DNA from: Notospermus geniculatus
Taxonomy: Eukaryota; Nemertea; Pilidiophora; Heteronemertea; Lineidae
DNA length: 64,000 nt
Assembly: GCA_002633025.1 (NCBI GenBank)
Contig: NMRB01000378.1
Location: forward strand, 281,272 to 345,271
Reading direction: 5' to 3'
How positions within the stretch are numbered: the stretch's first letter is position 1; the number at the start of each line of letters is the position of its first letter. The translations under genes and the position numbers were made by a program. This document shows, in pieces, positions 44,250 through 55,299 of the stretch. Below the pieces are notes generated by a model. The model was not told the origin of the DNA. It was given only the letters and a program-made list of their open reading frames with translations, and did no database searches.

Positions 44250-47200
44250 ATGTCTGAACACGACATACAACTTACCGAAGAAACACACAGAAAGAACGAA
44301 TTTGATGCAGCAGGAGTGGATACCAACATCTATGCGACCGTGCACCAGGGATCGGTGACAGAGCTACCGCCAAAAATCCTGAAGCATCACAAAAGGAAGA
44401 TTTTAAAGAATCTTGCCGTGCTGAGTGTGGCTTGGTTGTTCCTGTTCACGGGATATGGCGCCATTCAAAACTTGCAGAGTAGTATCAACAAAGATGACGG
44501 TTTGGGTAAGTTTGGCGTGAAGAATTCAGGGAGCATATATTTTGGATGTTGTTACAGCTCAGAACATTTCTTGACACCGTTGTGAGCAGGCCAATGACTG
44601 ATGCCCAGTGTGGTGTGGATCTAGTGTCTAAAGAGCAATTGGTTGACAACGACAGTTAGTCCTCGTGTAGATCAGGAACCAGGAAAGTTATGAAATGATT
44701 TGCCAAGCGATAGGCCTAGTTGTCATCATCCGCAACGCCGTATTCAACTAATAGTTGACCAACAAAGCTGCTTGCTGCCAGGTACAAAGGCAAGATATTT
44801 CTGGTAAAGAGGGACCGTATTTTCTTCCAGGTACCGTCGGCCTCAGTGTCCTCTACGGCTCCCTTATCGTCTCTTGCATGTTTGTCTCACCCGTACTGGT
44901 CGACTCAATCGGCTACAAATGGACCATCATTGGCTCTATGGCATGTTACCTCCCATACATGGCGGCCAACTTCTACGCCACCTGGTATACTCTCATTCCT
45001 ACGGCGGTCGTCATTGGCCTTGGAGCGGCGCCGGTCTGGGCCGCAAAAGCCGCGTATCTCACAACAACTGGAAAGGAATATGCCAAGCTTACCAAAGAAA
45101 CGGACACGGCTGTCACCAGCAGATTTTTTGGTATTTTTTACATGGCTTGCCAATTGTGTAAGTTAAAAATGGCCAGGGCCATTGTGCTCACCTCTGTGAC
45201 AAGTCTCCATGGTTAAGTGTGAAACTATGACTCTCGTGGTGAATGCTGAAGGATCAGTACAGATAAGATAAAGCTGAACACACCAAGAAGTATTTTTATG
45301 ATCTTATCAGCATTATCAGTCAATGACATAAACTCAGGTGATGGCACCCAGAAGGAGTACAATTCTGAATACAATTAATACAAGTGGTAGTTGTGAACAA
45401 ACTGCTTTCCTGTCTAGGTCACAGATGTCAAAAATTCTATTTTTCAAGATGGCCACCTGGTGGCCACACGTGACGTTCGTTGGGACTGAAATTTCAGCAG
45501 GAATGTACAGGATACTTGCATAGATATTTAGACAACATTGAAACATCGTTACACTTACTACCGATGAGACATGGCCAAAGCAGCCATGTTGAAGCCATGC
45601 TGAAGCCACTCGAACCGAAATTTGGCATATAAGTAGACGGTACCAAGACACATATTTAGGCACAGTTAAAGCATCCTAGCTCCCACTATTTATGAGGTGT
45701 GGCTCGAAGTCCATTTTTCAAGATAGCTCCCTGGCGGCCATATTTGACGTCGAATCTGACTGAAATTTACCATATATTTATATGGTACCTAGATACATAT
45801 TTTGACAACGTTAAAACATCCTACCTACTCCTATTTATAAAATGTGGGTCAAAGTCCATTTTTCAAGATGGCTTCCTGGCGGCCACATTTGAAGTCCGAT
45901 CGGGTTGATATTTGGTGCATTCGTGCAGGGTGCCTAGATATATCTTCACGCCAAATCACAACACTCTATGTCAAACAGTAATGAAATGTGCCACCAAACA
46001 GTGAATTTTGAACTTTGACCTCTGTGACCTTGAAAAGTAGGTCAAATCAAAAACCTGGGATTTATGTGATGTAGCGTCTCATCAGAGGAACCCACCATAA
46101 AAGTTTCCTGGTTCTAGTTAACAGCGTTCAGGAGATACGACCGAAAGAATGTTTTCACAAAGCGCCCCCTACAGGCCAGAGTGTACAAGCAGCAGCGCTA
46201 AGTTTCGGTCCAGAGATAGTATTTACCCTAGTCTTCTGTACACCAAATTTCAAGTGTGCAACCCAAGCGGTTTAGAAACGTGCCACCCCTGTTAACGACG
46301 ACGACGACGACGGAAGACACACCATGAGAGAAGCTCACCTCACAGAGTTTCTAGGTTCGAACTTAGGTTAACGCATCCTGAGCACAGTGGTTCTTACAGC
46401 TTCATCCTACATGTACGTCACCGCTGACGAACGTCAGCGGTGACGTAGGATGAAGCTGTAAGAACCACTGTGCTCAGGATGAGGTTAACGATGTCCTTTT
46501 AATTTGTCGGTTCATGCAGGTTCTTTCCAACAGCTGAACAAACTCCTTGCCATACTTGCCGCCTTTAGGGGTAGATCCACGCAAATGTCTCGAATCTATC
46601 AAAGCCACAACAACGTAAATCACAAAACAGCAGTGCCAAGAAGTGTATCAAAGCATTTTGGCTTTTGTTCCAGCTGTGGTCATCGGCAATTCAGTCGCTT
46701 CAACAATCTTGACCGCCCCGAAAGTGGCTAGAAATCGTACGAGCAATGAATCTGGTCTCATTGACGACGATGTCCTTGCACAATGTGGAGCGACGTACTG
46801 TCAGGATCTCAGCAACAACACGAATCTGAAAAGGCCCGAGGACAAACAGGTATACCCATCCTGAGAACATCAGGAGTTCTTAGTGCTCGATCCCTTCATC
46901 ACCGCAAACAAGGAGCGAGCACTAAGAACCCCTGATGTTCTCAGGATGGGTATAAGGGGGCGACTGAATGAAGAATAAACAACGATGATCAGATGTAAAT
47001 TTTGTGATCATGATGTCCTAGCAAGGGAATCTCTGAAATTCCATTCTTCGTTGGCATTCTTGATGCAAGATACCTGGTAGTCCTAATTGTGTTTTGTTAA
47101 CCCACACACCTCACTACAACATAAGCGACTTTACCTTGTTTATATACATGTATTATGTTTTTTCTTCTATTGTGTAGGCATTCAGATTTGGTTTTATCAT

Positions 47201-49155
47201 GGACGATAACAATGGTTTTATTTGGTTCTATGGTGTGATAGTAAACGAGAAAATCCTGGCTGATTTTCAGATACACGTATTTCGCATAGCGCTTTCATTC
47301 TTTTATTTCAAGAAATCTTCAGTGGGAATGACAGTGTACGTGTAGTAGTGTCTACTGCTGTTTCAATTCAGGTGTATCTACTGATGGGAATCTATCTGTT
47401 ATTGGGAGTTCTTGCCGTGATAATCATCGCCATCTTTCTTGATCACGTGGATCATCACACCGCCGACTCGGGGGAAGTTGGTAAAAGACGGCGATGTTCG
47501 CCAGCACTCCTCGTGGCCACGTTCCGCCAATTGAGACACCCGAACCAGGTGCTCATCATTCCTTTGACTATTTACAGTGGTCTCCAGATGGGTTTTATAA
47601 GTGGTGACTATACAAAGGTAACATCGAGGCGAATCACAGAATGATACATTGGATAGCAGTTCTCATCTATTAAAGCCCAACAGTATGCATTAGGTGACCC
47701 CTTTCCCTCCCCATCTTGATAAGACTGGTAGCCTGTGGTATAGCGAGGCTGGACTGATACCATGTCGAAACAAAAATGGCCGCCATACCTTCATCACTTG
47801 AGAAGTTCAACGAGCTGTTAGCGTGACTACCCTTCATCAGGTAAGGTAACATGCTTCAACTCATTCTTTTATGTGTAGCATCACTCCCAACAGGCCGAAT
47901 TGGTAACATAGATCATTCAACTAGACAGATTTGAACAGTCTTATTGAGCATGCATACACGACGTTGCCAAAAGGTCATAGGTTACGTCGGCCGTCGCGAG
48001 ATACAATGTACCAAACCTACCAAACGCATACTGTTGGGCTTTAAGTACTTACCTCATCAACTCGGGCGAAGCTGCCTGACATAATTTGCCTCGGCACAGA
48101 GATCAGTCATAAAATACAGCCTGCAATTTCTGAAGTACTGCAAATCATGACATAAAAAATGCAAATAGAATACACGCATCTTCATTTTATTACAGTCTTA
48201 CGTCAGCTGTGCGTTAGGTATCCACATGGTCGGCTTCGTGATGGTCTGTTGTGGAGTATCGGGTTCAATTTTATCCGTTATCTCGGGGAACATTCTCAAG
48301 TACACGGGAAGAGCACCATTTTTCTGGATAGGTAAGGGTGAGCGTATGGCTTTAGGAGATGGAACATCTTAACATTAGCGTCTGGCTTGGAACATTTTAA
48401 CATGCCAATGCTGATCACCTTTACGTATAAGTATTCCTTTCCTGATTATTTTTGTAGATACAGTTGTTCACGCTAGTGTTATGGTCACTCTTCTCCTTTG
48501 GCATCCGATTCCAGACCAACTCCCGGTCTTCTTCGTTCTCGCAGCTTTGTGGGGCATTTCTGATGCTGTTTTGCGATCACAACTGAATGGTAAGGGGATT
48601 GCACCTCAGCCTACACAATCAGGGCATTGGGATACTTGCATGCTCCGAAGACTCTATTTGTTGTGTTGACTCCGGTACTTCGTCTGAAAATGCTGGGGAA
48701 AAACCCGTAATTGACGAGTCTTTATTTCTTGCATCCAGTGTGATATTTTTCATGCTCGAGCGAAGGCGTCCTTCAGGTGCATTCGGCTTAGTTCTAAAAT
48801 ATCATAACCTGTACGAAGGTATTATAATCGCATCCATCATGGTAATATTTGCTTTTTTCTAGCGATGTATGGATGTATCTTCACCGCTGAGGAACATGAC
48901 GCAGCCTTTGCCAACTACGGATTGTGGGAAGCTATAGGTTGTAGTATGGCATTCGCCTATTCCAGTTTTATCTGTACCAACATAAAACTGTACATCCTGC
49001 TGGCATTTCTTACTACTGGGATGATCGGGTTTACTATCATTGAAATCAGGGAATACCGGAGGAAAAAAACACGGACAGCAAAAACAGTAGAACGTGGGAA
49101 TACAGCCGGGGACTCTAGTTTTTCCGAGTCCTTAATCAGGTTCACCAATACATGA
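44250..49155 (+). CDS. UNC-93-family protein, intact seven-exon gene (copy B)
   Basis: Exons 44250-44505, 44831-45157, 46674-46849, 47372-47617, 48196-48331, 48458-48589 and 48863-49155; all introns are GT-AG and the sum is 1566 bases, 521 residues plus stop. Family blocks: a first membrane helix at about 54-75 followed by AIQNLQSSIN; GLGAAPVWAAKAAYLTTTG in exon 2; a loop with N-glycosylation sites (NRTSNES) and CGATYC in exon 3; VYLLMGIYLLLGVLAVIIIA in exon 4; LPVFFVLAALWGISDAVLR in exon 6; AAFANYGLWEA in exon 7. UNC-93 proteins are major facilitator-like membrane proteins of about 450-540 residues with 11-12 helices that act as channel or receptor partners. The ATG was chosen because copy C has the same AAAACGATGTC context. 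UNC93A-like is more likely than UNC93B1-like, by length and blocks. Confidence 0.92.
45169..46350 (-). mobile_element. 1.15-kb dispersed element, copy 2, in intron 2 of copy B
   Basis: Inverse of 41371-42523. It starts AATGGCCAGGGCCATT about 11 bases past the exon-2 donor (GTAAGTTAAA) and ends GAAGCTCACCTCACAGAG. Copy C has the same donor without it (GTAAGTTAAAGAATC), so it is an insertion after the split of B and C. Confidence 0.85.
46374..46481. mobile_element. Hairpin mini-element H1 with 9-bp target duplication
   Basis: 108 bp, almost a perfect palindrome: arms of about 50 bp (CATCCTGAGCACAGTGGTTC... and inverse) with only a six-base asymmetry (ATGTAC) near the centre. It is flanked on both sides by AGGTTAACG (46365-46373 and 46482-46490), a perfect 9-bp duplication. 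Located in intron 2 of copy B. Confidence 0.92.
46850..46960. mobile_element. Hairpin mini-element H2 at the exon-3 splice donor
   Basis: CATCCTGAGAACATCAGG and its inverse at the other side, arms about 38 bp, loop about 25 bp. It shares the terminal CATCCTGAG with H1. Flanks GGTATACC (left) and GGTATAAG (right) look like an eroded target duplication. It begins six bases after the exon-3 end, so the donor GTATAC lies inside the duplicated flank. Confidence 0.85.
46961..47371. other. Rest of intron 3 of copy B
   Basis: No feature seen apart from the pyrimidine-rich acceptor TTTCAATTCAG. Confidence 0.5.
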
Positions 49156-50257
49156 CAGGATCAAAAAAATCTTTTGAGACGAAGCAATATTTGACAGTTG
49201 ATTGCGGCGAATGACGTGACGTTGGGGTCATGTCAACGAAGCATTTGGCTGTACTCATCTTCACTGAGTTCAGGTAAAGACTCGGCTTCTCCTCCCTTGA
49301 CCTTCACGCAAGCAAACCACATCGCGTGTTCAACGGATTTCCCCGGTCCCAAAAATAGCAACCAATCACGGCAAAATTTGCACCGACCCACGTGCATGAC
49401 GTGTTCCCGGTAATGACGTTGACCAATCAAAATTTGATGAAATGACATCATTGATATTTTTTCGTCCCTGAACGACGAAGAAACGAGGCTTCTGATTGGG
49501 CGCACGAAAAAATACCAAAGCGTTGAACACGGAATCCTGGCTGCTTGCTGCAGAGTGTAGGAAAAGGTTAGCCGATTTCTACACGGTGCATTATGCAGAA
49601 TGGGTGTACCAGGGTATGATACTTCCCAGGATTTGACAAGAAACTCACCAACTGAAATTATATGAACAAATACTACATTGTACTTGGAAAGTATACATGT
49701 AAATCGATGCATTGTTCTTATCTTATCGGATATAGTGACGACGATATAGAAGTCTTAACATTTCTACTAACAATTATCTCGACATAAGATAAGTGAGGTT
49801 TAATAATCTAATTTAATAGTACACGAACGTTTTCGGTAGTATCACGCTAAAACGCTCATCAGGTGAACCTACAATAACATTCTTACATAAGTTCAATGAG
49901 TTCTGTCCATATCATGCCTATGGTGTGGACGTTCAGTCGATAGAAGGATTTTTTCTGTTATGAGTCTAAGTGAGGTTTGTTGTTGTCTGCGGAGGGATCA
50001 CCAGGTGACCTAGGTGACCTAGGAATAGTCACCGCAAGAGCAGAGGCGACCATTTATTCTGCCGAAATTCTATAGGCCTACTTCTTATGTATGTTAAATC
50101 TTGAATCAAAGGTGGTTTAGGCTAAACGGAGTTTATGACCCGGATACCATGGTTTACTCGAAACCATGGTAACACGATCCTAAACTATGGTTTAGACCTG
50201 CCGAAATGGACGTTTTGCTCTCAACCATGGTTTTCGAGGTTTAAACTGTAGTTCAGG
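49156..50257. other. Spacer between UNC-93 copies B and C
   Basis: 49243-49605 is extra sequence relative to the flank of copy A; it contains an inverse pair CGTGTTCAACG (near 49324) and CGTTGAACACG (near 49522). At 50145-50250 several AAACCATGGTTT-type palindromes cluster. Confidence 0.5.
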
Positions 50258-50365
50258 GTCCATATTCATAAAACTACTTAAGTCTATACGTGTGACACCT
50301 ATCATTTGTTCAACACAAAAGATAAGTATCACACTTTGACTTTAGTATGTTTATGAATACGGACA
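50258..50365. mobile_element. Palindromic MITE, about 108 bp
   Basis: GTCCATATTCATAAAACTAC pairs with GTATGTTTATGAATACGGAC, continuing through CTTAAGTC/GACTTTAG and GTGTGACACCTATC/GATAAGTATCACAC to a small loop. Confidence 0.8.
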
Positions 50366-50705
50366 CAGAAACCTAAACCATAGTTTTGTTGAAATTGAAC
50401 ATGAAGTAGCAAGTGTAAGGGTTTTCCAGCAGTCTAAAGACGTACTTCCTGGCATTACTTCAAAATAAAACAGCTGCTTTCATCGGAGTCAAACGTTATT
50501 CAAACATGTGATCAAACTATCGGCCAGCACGCAGTTGGAAAACCATACCGTAGAAGCGGATTCAAATTTTTAACGGTTGGTAAGATTTTGCTATTTCTTA
50601 AGAAATGGACTACATGTACAAATTTTCTTGGACGCTTTTTGTTATTTTATTTACGTTTAGAGTATGAAGTGCACCTCTCCTTTGTTGTCACCAGCAGATA
50701 AAACG

Positions 50706-52622
50706 ATGTCAGGACACGATATAGAATTGGCTGAAACAAAAAGGTCAGAAGAGGAATGCGGTGCAACAGTGGTTGCCACCATTGGGACAGTGCACCAGGG
50801 ATCGGTGACAGAACTACCGACAAAAATCCTGAAGCAACACAAAAGGAAGATTTTGAAGAATCTTGCCGTGCTGAGTGTGGCTTGGTTGTTCCTGTTCACG
50901 GGATATGGCGCCATTCAAAACTTGCAGAGTAGTATCAACAAAGATGACGGTTTGGGTAAGTTGGTATGTACGAATTCAGGGGCAGATTTTTTTGCACAGC
51001 TTGCGTAGCCTGCAATTAGGCATACTATAGTGTCATTTCTACATGTCATTCTAAGATGTCAAGGGTGTCCATTGTCTACAGTGCCGGCAATTCCAGGAGG
51101 AATGGGCGTTTAGAATTTATCAGAAGACGGCGACCTGCTTATGTTAACAAGATCACATAAGGAAGACAGATTTGCCAGAGGTACCATTCGCGATATTTGA
51201 TACACCGGAGCAATGACCAAAGACCACACTTTCTTCTAGGTAGGCTACCGTCAGTGTCAGCGTCATCTACTGCTCTCTTGTCATCTCTTGCATGTTTGTC
51301 CCACCCGTACTGGTCGACTCAATCGGCTATACATGTAAATGGACCATCATTGGCTCTATGGCATGTTACCTCCCATACATGGCGGCCAACTTCTACGCCA
51401 GCTGGTATACTCTCATTCCTACGGCGGTCGTCATTGGTCTTGGAGCGGCGCCGGTCTGGTCGGCTAAGTGTGCCTATCTCACAACAACTGGGAAGGAATA
51501 TGCCAAGCTTACCACAGAGACGGACACGGCTGTCATTAGCAGATTTTTGGGGATTTTTTTCATGGTTTTCCAATTGAGTAAGTTAAAGAATCAGCAACAG
51601 CGACAGTCCGTCAAATAAAACCAATCAGAATGTTCCAAACGCTGGCATTGTTGGCGACTAAATTGAACATTTTGGTTTCGGTTCCAGCTCAAGTCATCGG
51701 CAATTCAATCGCTTCCACAATCTTGAGCGCCGCCAAAATTGTTGGAAATGGTACGAGCAACGAATCTGGTCTCATCGACGACGATGTCCTTGCGCAGTGC
51801 GGAGCCAAGTACTGTCAGGATCTCAGCAACAACACGAACCTGAAAAGGCCCGAGGACAAACAGGTAACGGAAGTCCGAACATACAAAAGTTATGGAGCCG
51901 CGGCGAGGTGCAGTGGTTCAAATCTTAGAATTTCCTGGCAGAGTTTCTGAAGTCATGCTTCTTATCGTAGGCTTTCTTGAAACGATATTTCATTGTCCAA
52001 CTTCAAATGAGGTTTTATTAACGGTTAACATGCAGATACTGTTTCAATTCAGGTGTATCTACTGATGGGAATCTATCTGTTATTGGGAGTTCTTGCCGTG
52101 ATAATCATCGCCATCTTTCTTGATCACGTGGATCATCACACCGCCGACTCGGGGGAAGTTGCTAAAAGATGCCGATGTTCGCCAGCACTCCTCGTGGCCA
52201 CGTTCCGCCATTTGGGGCACCCGAATCAGGTGCTCATCATTCCTTTGACAATTTACAGTGGTTTAGAGCAGGGTTTCATCAGTGGTGACTATAAATACAA
52301 AGGTAAGATTCATGTTGGACATATTCCTTTATGTGATTTCCTACTGAAGAGAATTATAGAATAATGCGTTCGATTACAACTCCTCTATCAATCAGTTTTG
52401 TGCCAACATGGCGACACCAGACGGGGACTGTGTATCAGCAAGTTTCTGCCTAAACGCCTCGTGTCTGTATCCACATTCTTTTACAGTCTTACGTCAGCTG
52501 TGCGTTAGGTATCCATATGGTCGGCTTCGTTATCGTCTGTTATGGAGTATCAGATTCGATATTCTCCTTTACATCAGGGAAGGTTCTCAAGCACACGGGA
52601 AGGGCGGTGTGTTTCGGGATAG
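50706..52622 (+). pseudogene. UNC-93-family gene copy C, broken (exons 1-5)
   Basis: Exon matches to copy B: 50706-50955, 51240-51577, 51688-51863, 52053-52302 and 52487-52622, all with AG/GT borders. Exon 1 reads MSGHDIELAETKRSEEECGA and then the conserved block. Breaks: five extra bases at the start of exon 2 (GTAGGCTACC against GTACC in B) shift the frame whichever AG is used; four extra bases near the end of exon 4 (TATAAATAC against TATAC) shift it again. Exons 6 and 7 are not found downstream, where a large TIR element begins. Introns are unlike those of A and B, so it is an older duplicate. In exon 2 a 6-base insertion adds two residues. Confidence 0.82.
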
Positions 52623-53237
52623 GTAAGGGGTGCACGAGGCAAGTCTGGTTTTGAAGGCTGAACATCCTAAGTGTGATTCACGTATCTAGACTCCGAACAC
52701 AAAGTCTTCTACCTATCTACTTATGTTTGTCAGAAGTAAGGACTCAGCCTCGACCCTGGTGGCTTACGTACAGTAGGCTACATCATCATCATGATAATGC
52801 CATACCACAAATTTTTCAATGTTACTCATACGTGTATTCACTTCCGTTTAAGGTGCAGATCAATGCCATGATGGACCGGATGGAGGCCTAGCCTAACTGA
52901 CAGTTATAGGCCTAGGTAGGCCTAATTCCATGTGGATGCCAAGTTAAAGTTAGGCCTTTTATAGAATGCCAAGCAGTATTGAGAACAGCACTCCTCTCGA
53001 CTCCACGTCACCAGGTTCGGGACCAAGTCATGATCTAGCGACTGTATGCTATTTCAAGCGACTGTCGCTATTTCTAGCGATTTTGACGTCATCTGCGCTA
53101 AAAATGGATACATCCGTTGTTGTTGTCGGTACCCATTCCGCCCTTGCCTGAACCTGCACCTCAACATTTCGAGTTAATCACGGCTTATCAGATCGCCAGC
53201 CTCGTGTCGCGGCCAAATTATATCAATATATCATACA

Positions 53238-53504
53238 CACTCTTAGCCGAAAAGGTTCTTTGGTGCCACACCAAGAGAACCCTCTGATTTAAGAACCCTC
53301 GGGTTGTTTAAGAACCTTTAGAGGTTCCAGATAGAACCTTTCCCTCAAAAAAGGGTTCTAACTGGAACCTTTATGGGTTCTTTGGCGACAGAAAGGTTCT
53401 ATATGGAACCCTTTCGGGTTCTTTACAGAAGGTTCTATATAGAACCTTGGGGTTCCTCTGGTGTGGCACAAAGAACCCCTAAAGAACCTTTTCGGCTAAG
53501 AGTG
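53238..53504. mobile_element. MITE with GGTTCT internal repeats
   Basis: Inverted ends CACTCTTAGCCGAAAAGGTT and inverse. The interior repeats AAGGTTCT, AGAACCTT and GGTTCTATATAGAACC many times, so the whole 267 bp can fold on itself. Confidence 0.9.
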
Positions 53505-53723
53505 CAACATGCTAAAAAAGTGTCCTAAGCTATCGACAGTGTCCAATGTACAGCAAATGTACAACAAATGTACGTGGGTATACGAAAGTGGTATGGCACA
53601 CTCAACTTCAGGCAGAGATTTCGGTCCTTTCCCGCTAAATATCACATGCGGAGACATTGACTTTGACTAAATACATTTATAAAGATTTATTTGCCATCAT
53701 TAACAACTTTCGCAAGTGTCTTA

Positions 53724-54580
53724 GGCCCGTATTTTAGAATGCTCCTTTATTTTAGGCCTGAGGCGCCCTTCCGTGAGGTCACCTTTCGTTAGAGGAAATC
53801 CTTACTGAGGACGCCTCAGACAAAATGGATTCCAGAATCGACCTTATCCATTTCCTTTGTAAAGGAGCTCCTTTGTTACTAAAGGCGTCCTCACGAAAGG
53901 ATTTCTTATGTCAGTTGATTACATACAATGGAATCTGATGTAATATGCATTGTGGTTAACGTGCACATCATTTACTCAGCTGAGGTCGACCTCAAACTTA
54001 ACTTTGAGCATAGCTGGTGCAACTGGGCCGTAACGTTCCTTTCAGATGGATGCTCGGTGGAACAGAGTTTCCACGGTTATCACGTGGTTCTGCTAAGTCG
54101 TCGCGCAAAATCTCCAGGAGCTGTGTGAACCCTCCTCGGGTGAGCCGATATCATTTTCGAAACTCTTCATCGTTCAAATTTTCATCTCAGTTAACGCATT
54201 GAACATGCCTGCTTCTTATTCGCGAGGCTGATTGAGCCACCCATGAACATGCTGAAGCCTCCTGATGCCACCAAGCCTGTGTAGGTAATGGTCCATACTG
54301 ACTTGTGCAGTGATCCCAGGCAGAATGAGGACGTCCTAACAGCTAAAGGTTGGTCCGGACCAACCTTTGGAATAAAGGAGATACTCAGCTAAATTAAGGA
54401 ATTCCTTTTCCCAAAGGAGCATTCTAAAATACGTGGCACCTTCAGCTTGAGGAAGCGATTTTAAGGAGGCCTTTGCAGTCAAACTTAGGCACATTCTGGA
54501 ATAACTTGAGGGATCCTCAACAGGAGAACAATAGCCTTGAGGAACTCCTTAACGTTGAGGAGCATTCTAAAATACGGGCC
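53724..54580. mobile_element. Nested TIR element, 857 bp
   Basis: Perfect 23-bp ends GGCCCGTATTTTAGAATGCT and inverse. An extra inner copy of the right tip (GGAGCATTCTAAAATACG, 54406-54423) lies 150 bp inside, along with many AAAGGAGCTCC and TGAGGACG motifs. No coding frame. Confidence 0.85.
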
Positions 54581-55108
54581 TTTCTTCGCAGAGGAGTTTT
54601 TAATGACCAATACCAAGTCGAGTGTGCAGTGCACTGTGGAGAAAAACTGTACGCTGGCGACATCTGGTACCGGTAATTGTTGTCGAAGTTAAGCTGTAAA
54701 ATTATGTGCTATTGGCCACCAGCCAGGTCATTATGGGAGTTTTAGCCAATCACATTCACTGTCACAAGAACATGGTTAAATCACATGTGTTTGCATGATA
54801 CTAAAATAGCAACAAATGACGTCAAAATCGCTAGAAATAGCGACGGTCGCATGAAATAGCATACAGGTTCGCTAGATCATGACTTGGTCCCGAACCTGGT
54901 CACCACCGCAGCCCCGTAGCTAGCCTACTACTGGAACAGGCGCAGGTGTCCAGCCTTCTGTCTGTCTGCCTGTGGTGACCATGGACATGGAATAGGCCTA
55001 CTTGCCTTTTCTGAGGCCGAGGCCTGTGGTCCGTTGGCATGGTTGGGCCCAGAGTAGTAGGCCTACATACCGCTACATGATAATGTGGCCTAGGCCTACC
55101 ATAGGTTT

Positions 55109-55299
55109 CATCTTCGATAATTAAAGGCCGATCTGCTCACCACTGCATTACAACATTATAAAGTGCAATCTGATTGGTCGACCGGTAAAGCTGGCATCAT
55201 GACAAGATATGCCGCGGACCGGTGTACTAGTATTACTCAAAGGGTGATGTGCGATGTAATGCAGTGGTGAGCAGATCGGCCTTCGATTATCGAAGATGA
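55109..55299. mobile_element. MITE, about 190 bp
   Basis: GGCCGATCTGCTCACCACTG with TCATCTTCGATAATTA outside it on the left and the inverse on the right. The centre is unique. Confidence 0.85.

Larger units (their letters stand above)
53010..54900. mobile_element. TIR element with 85-bp ends, containing two further elements
   Basis: Left end 53010-53094 (ACCAGGTTCGGGACCAAGTC...) and right end 54816-54900 are inverse with about 90% identity. Interior: one MITE (53238-53504) and one 857-bp TIR element (53724-54580). No transposase frame. Confidence 0.85.

Noticed and set aside
46374-46481. CRISPR-like or transcription terminator reading of the strong hairpins
   Set aside because: Eukaryotic spliced context and flanking 9-bp duplications point to mobile elements.
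52841-52891. Possible exon 7 start of UNC-93 copy C (QINAMMDRM)
   Set aside because: Only a few residues resemble the family and no downstream block follows.
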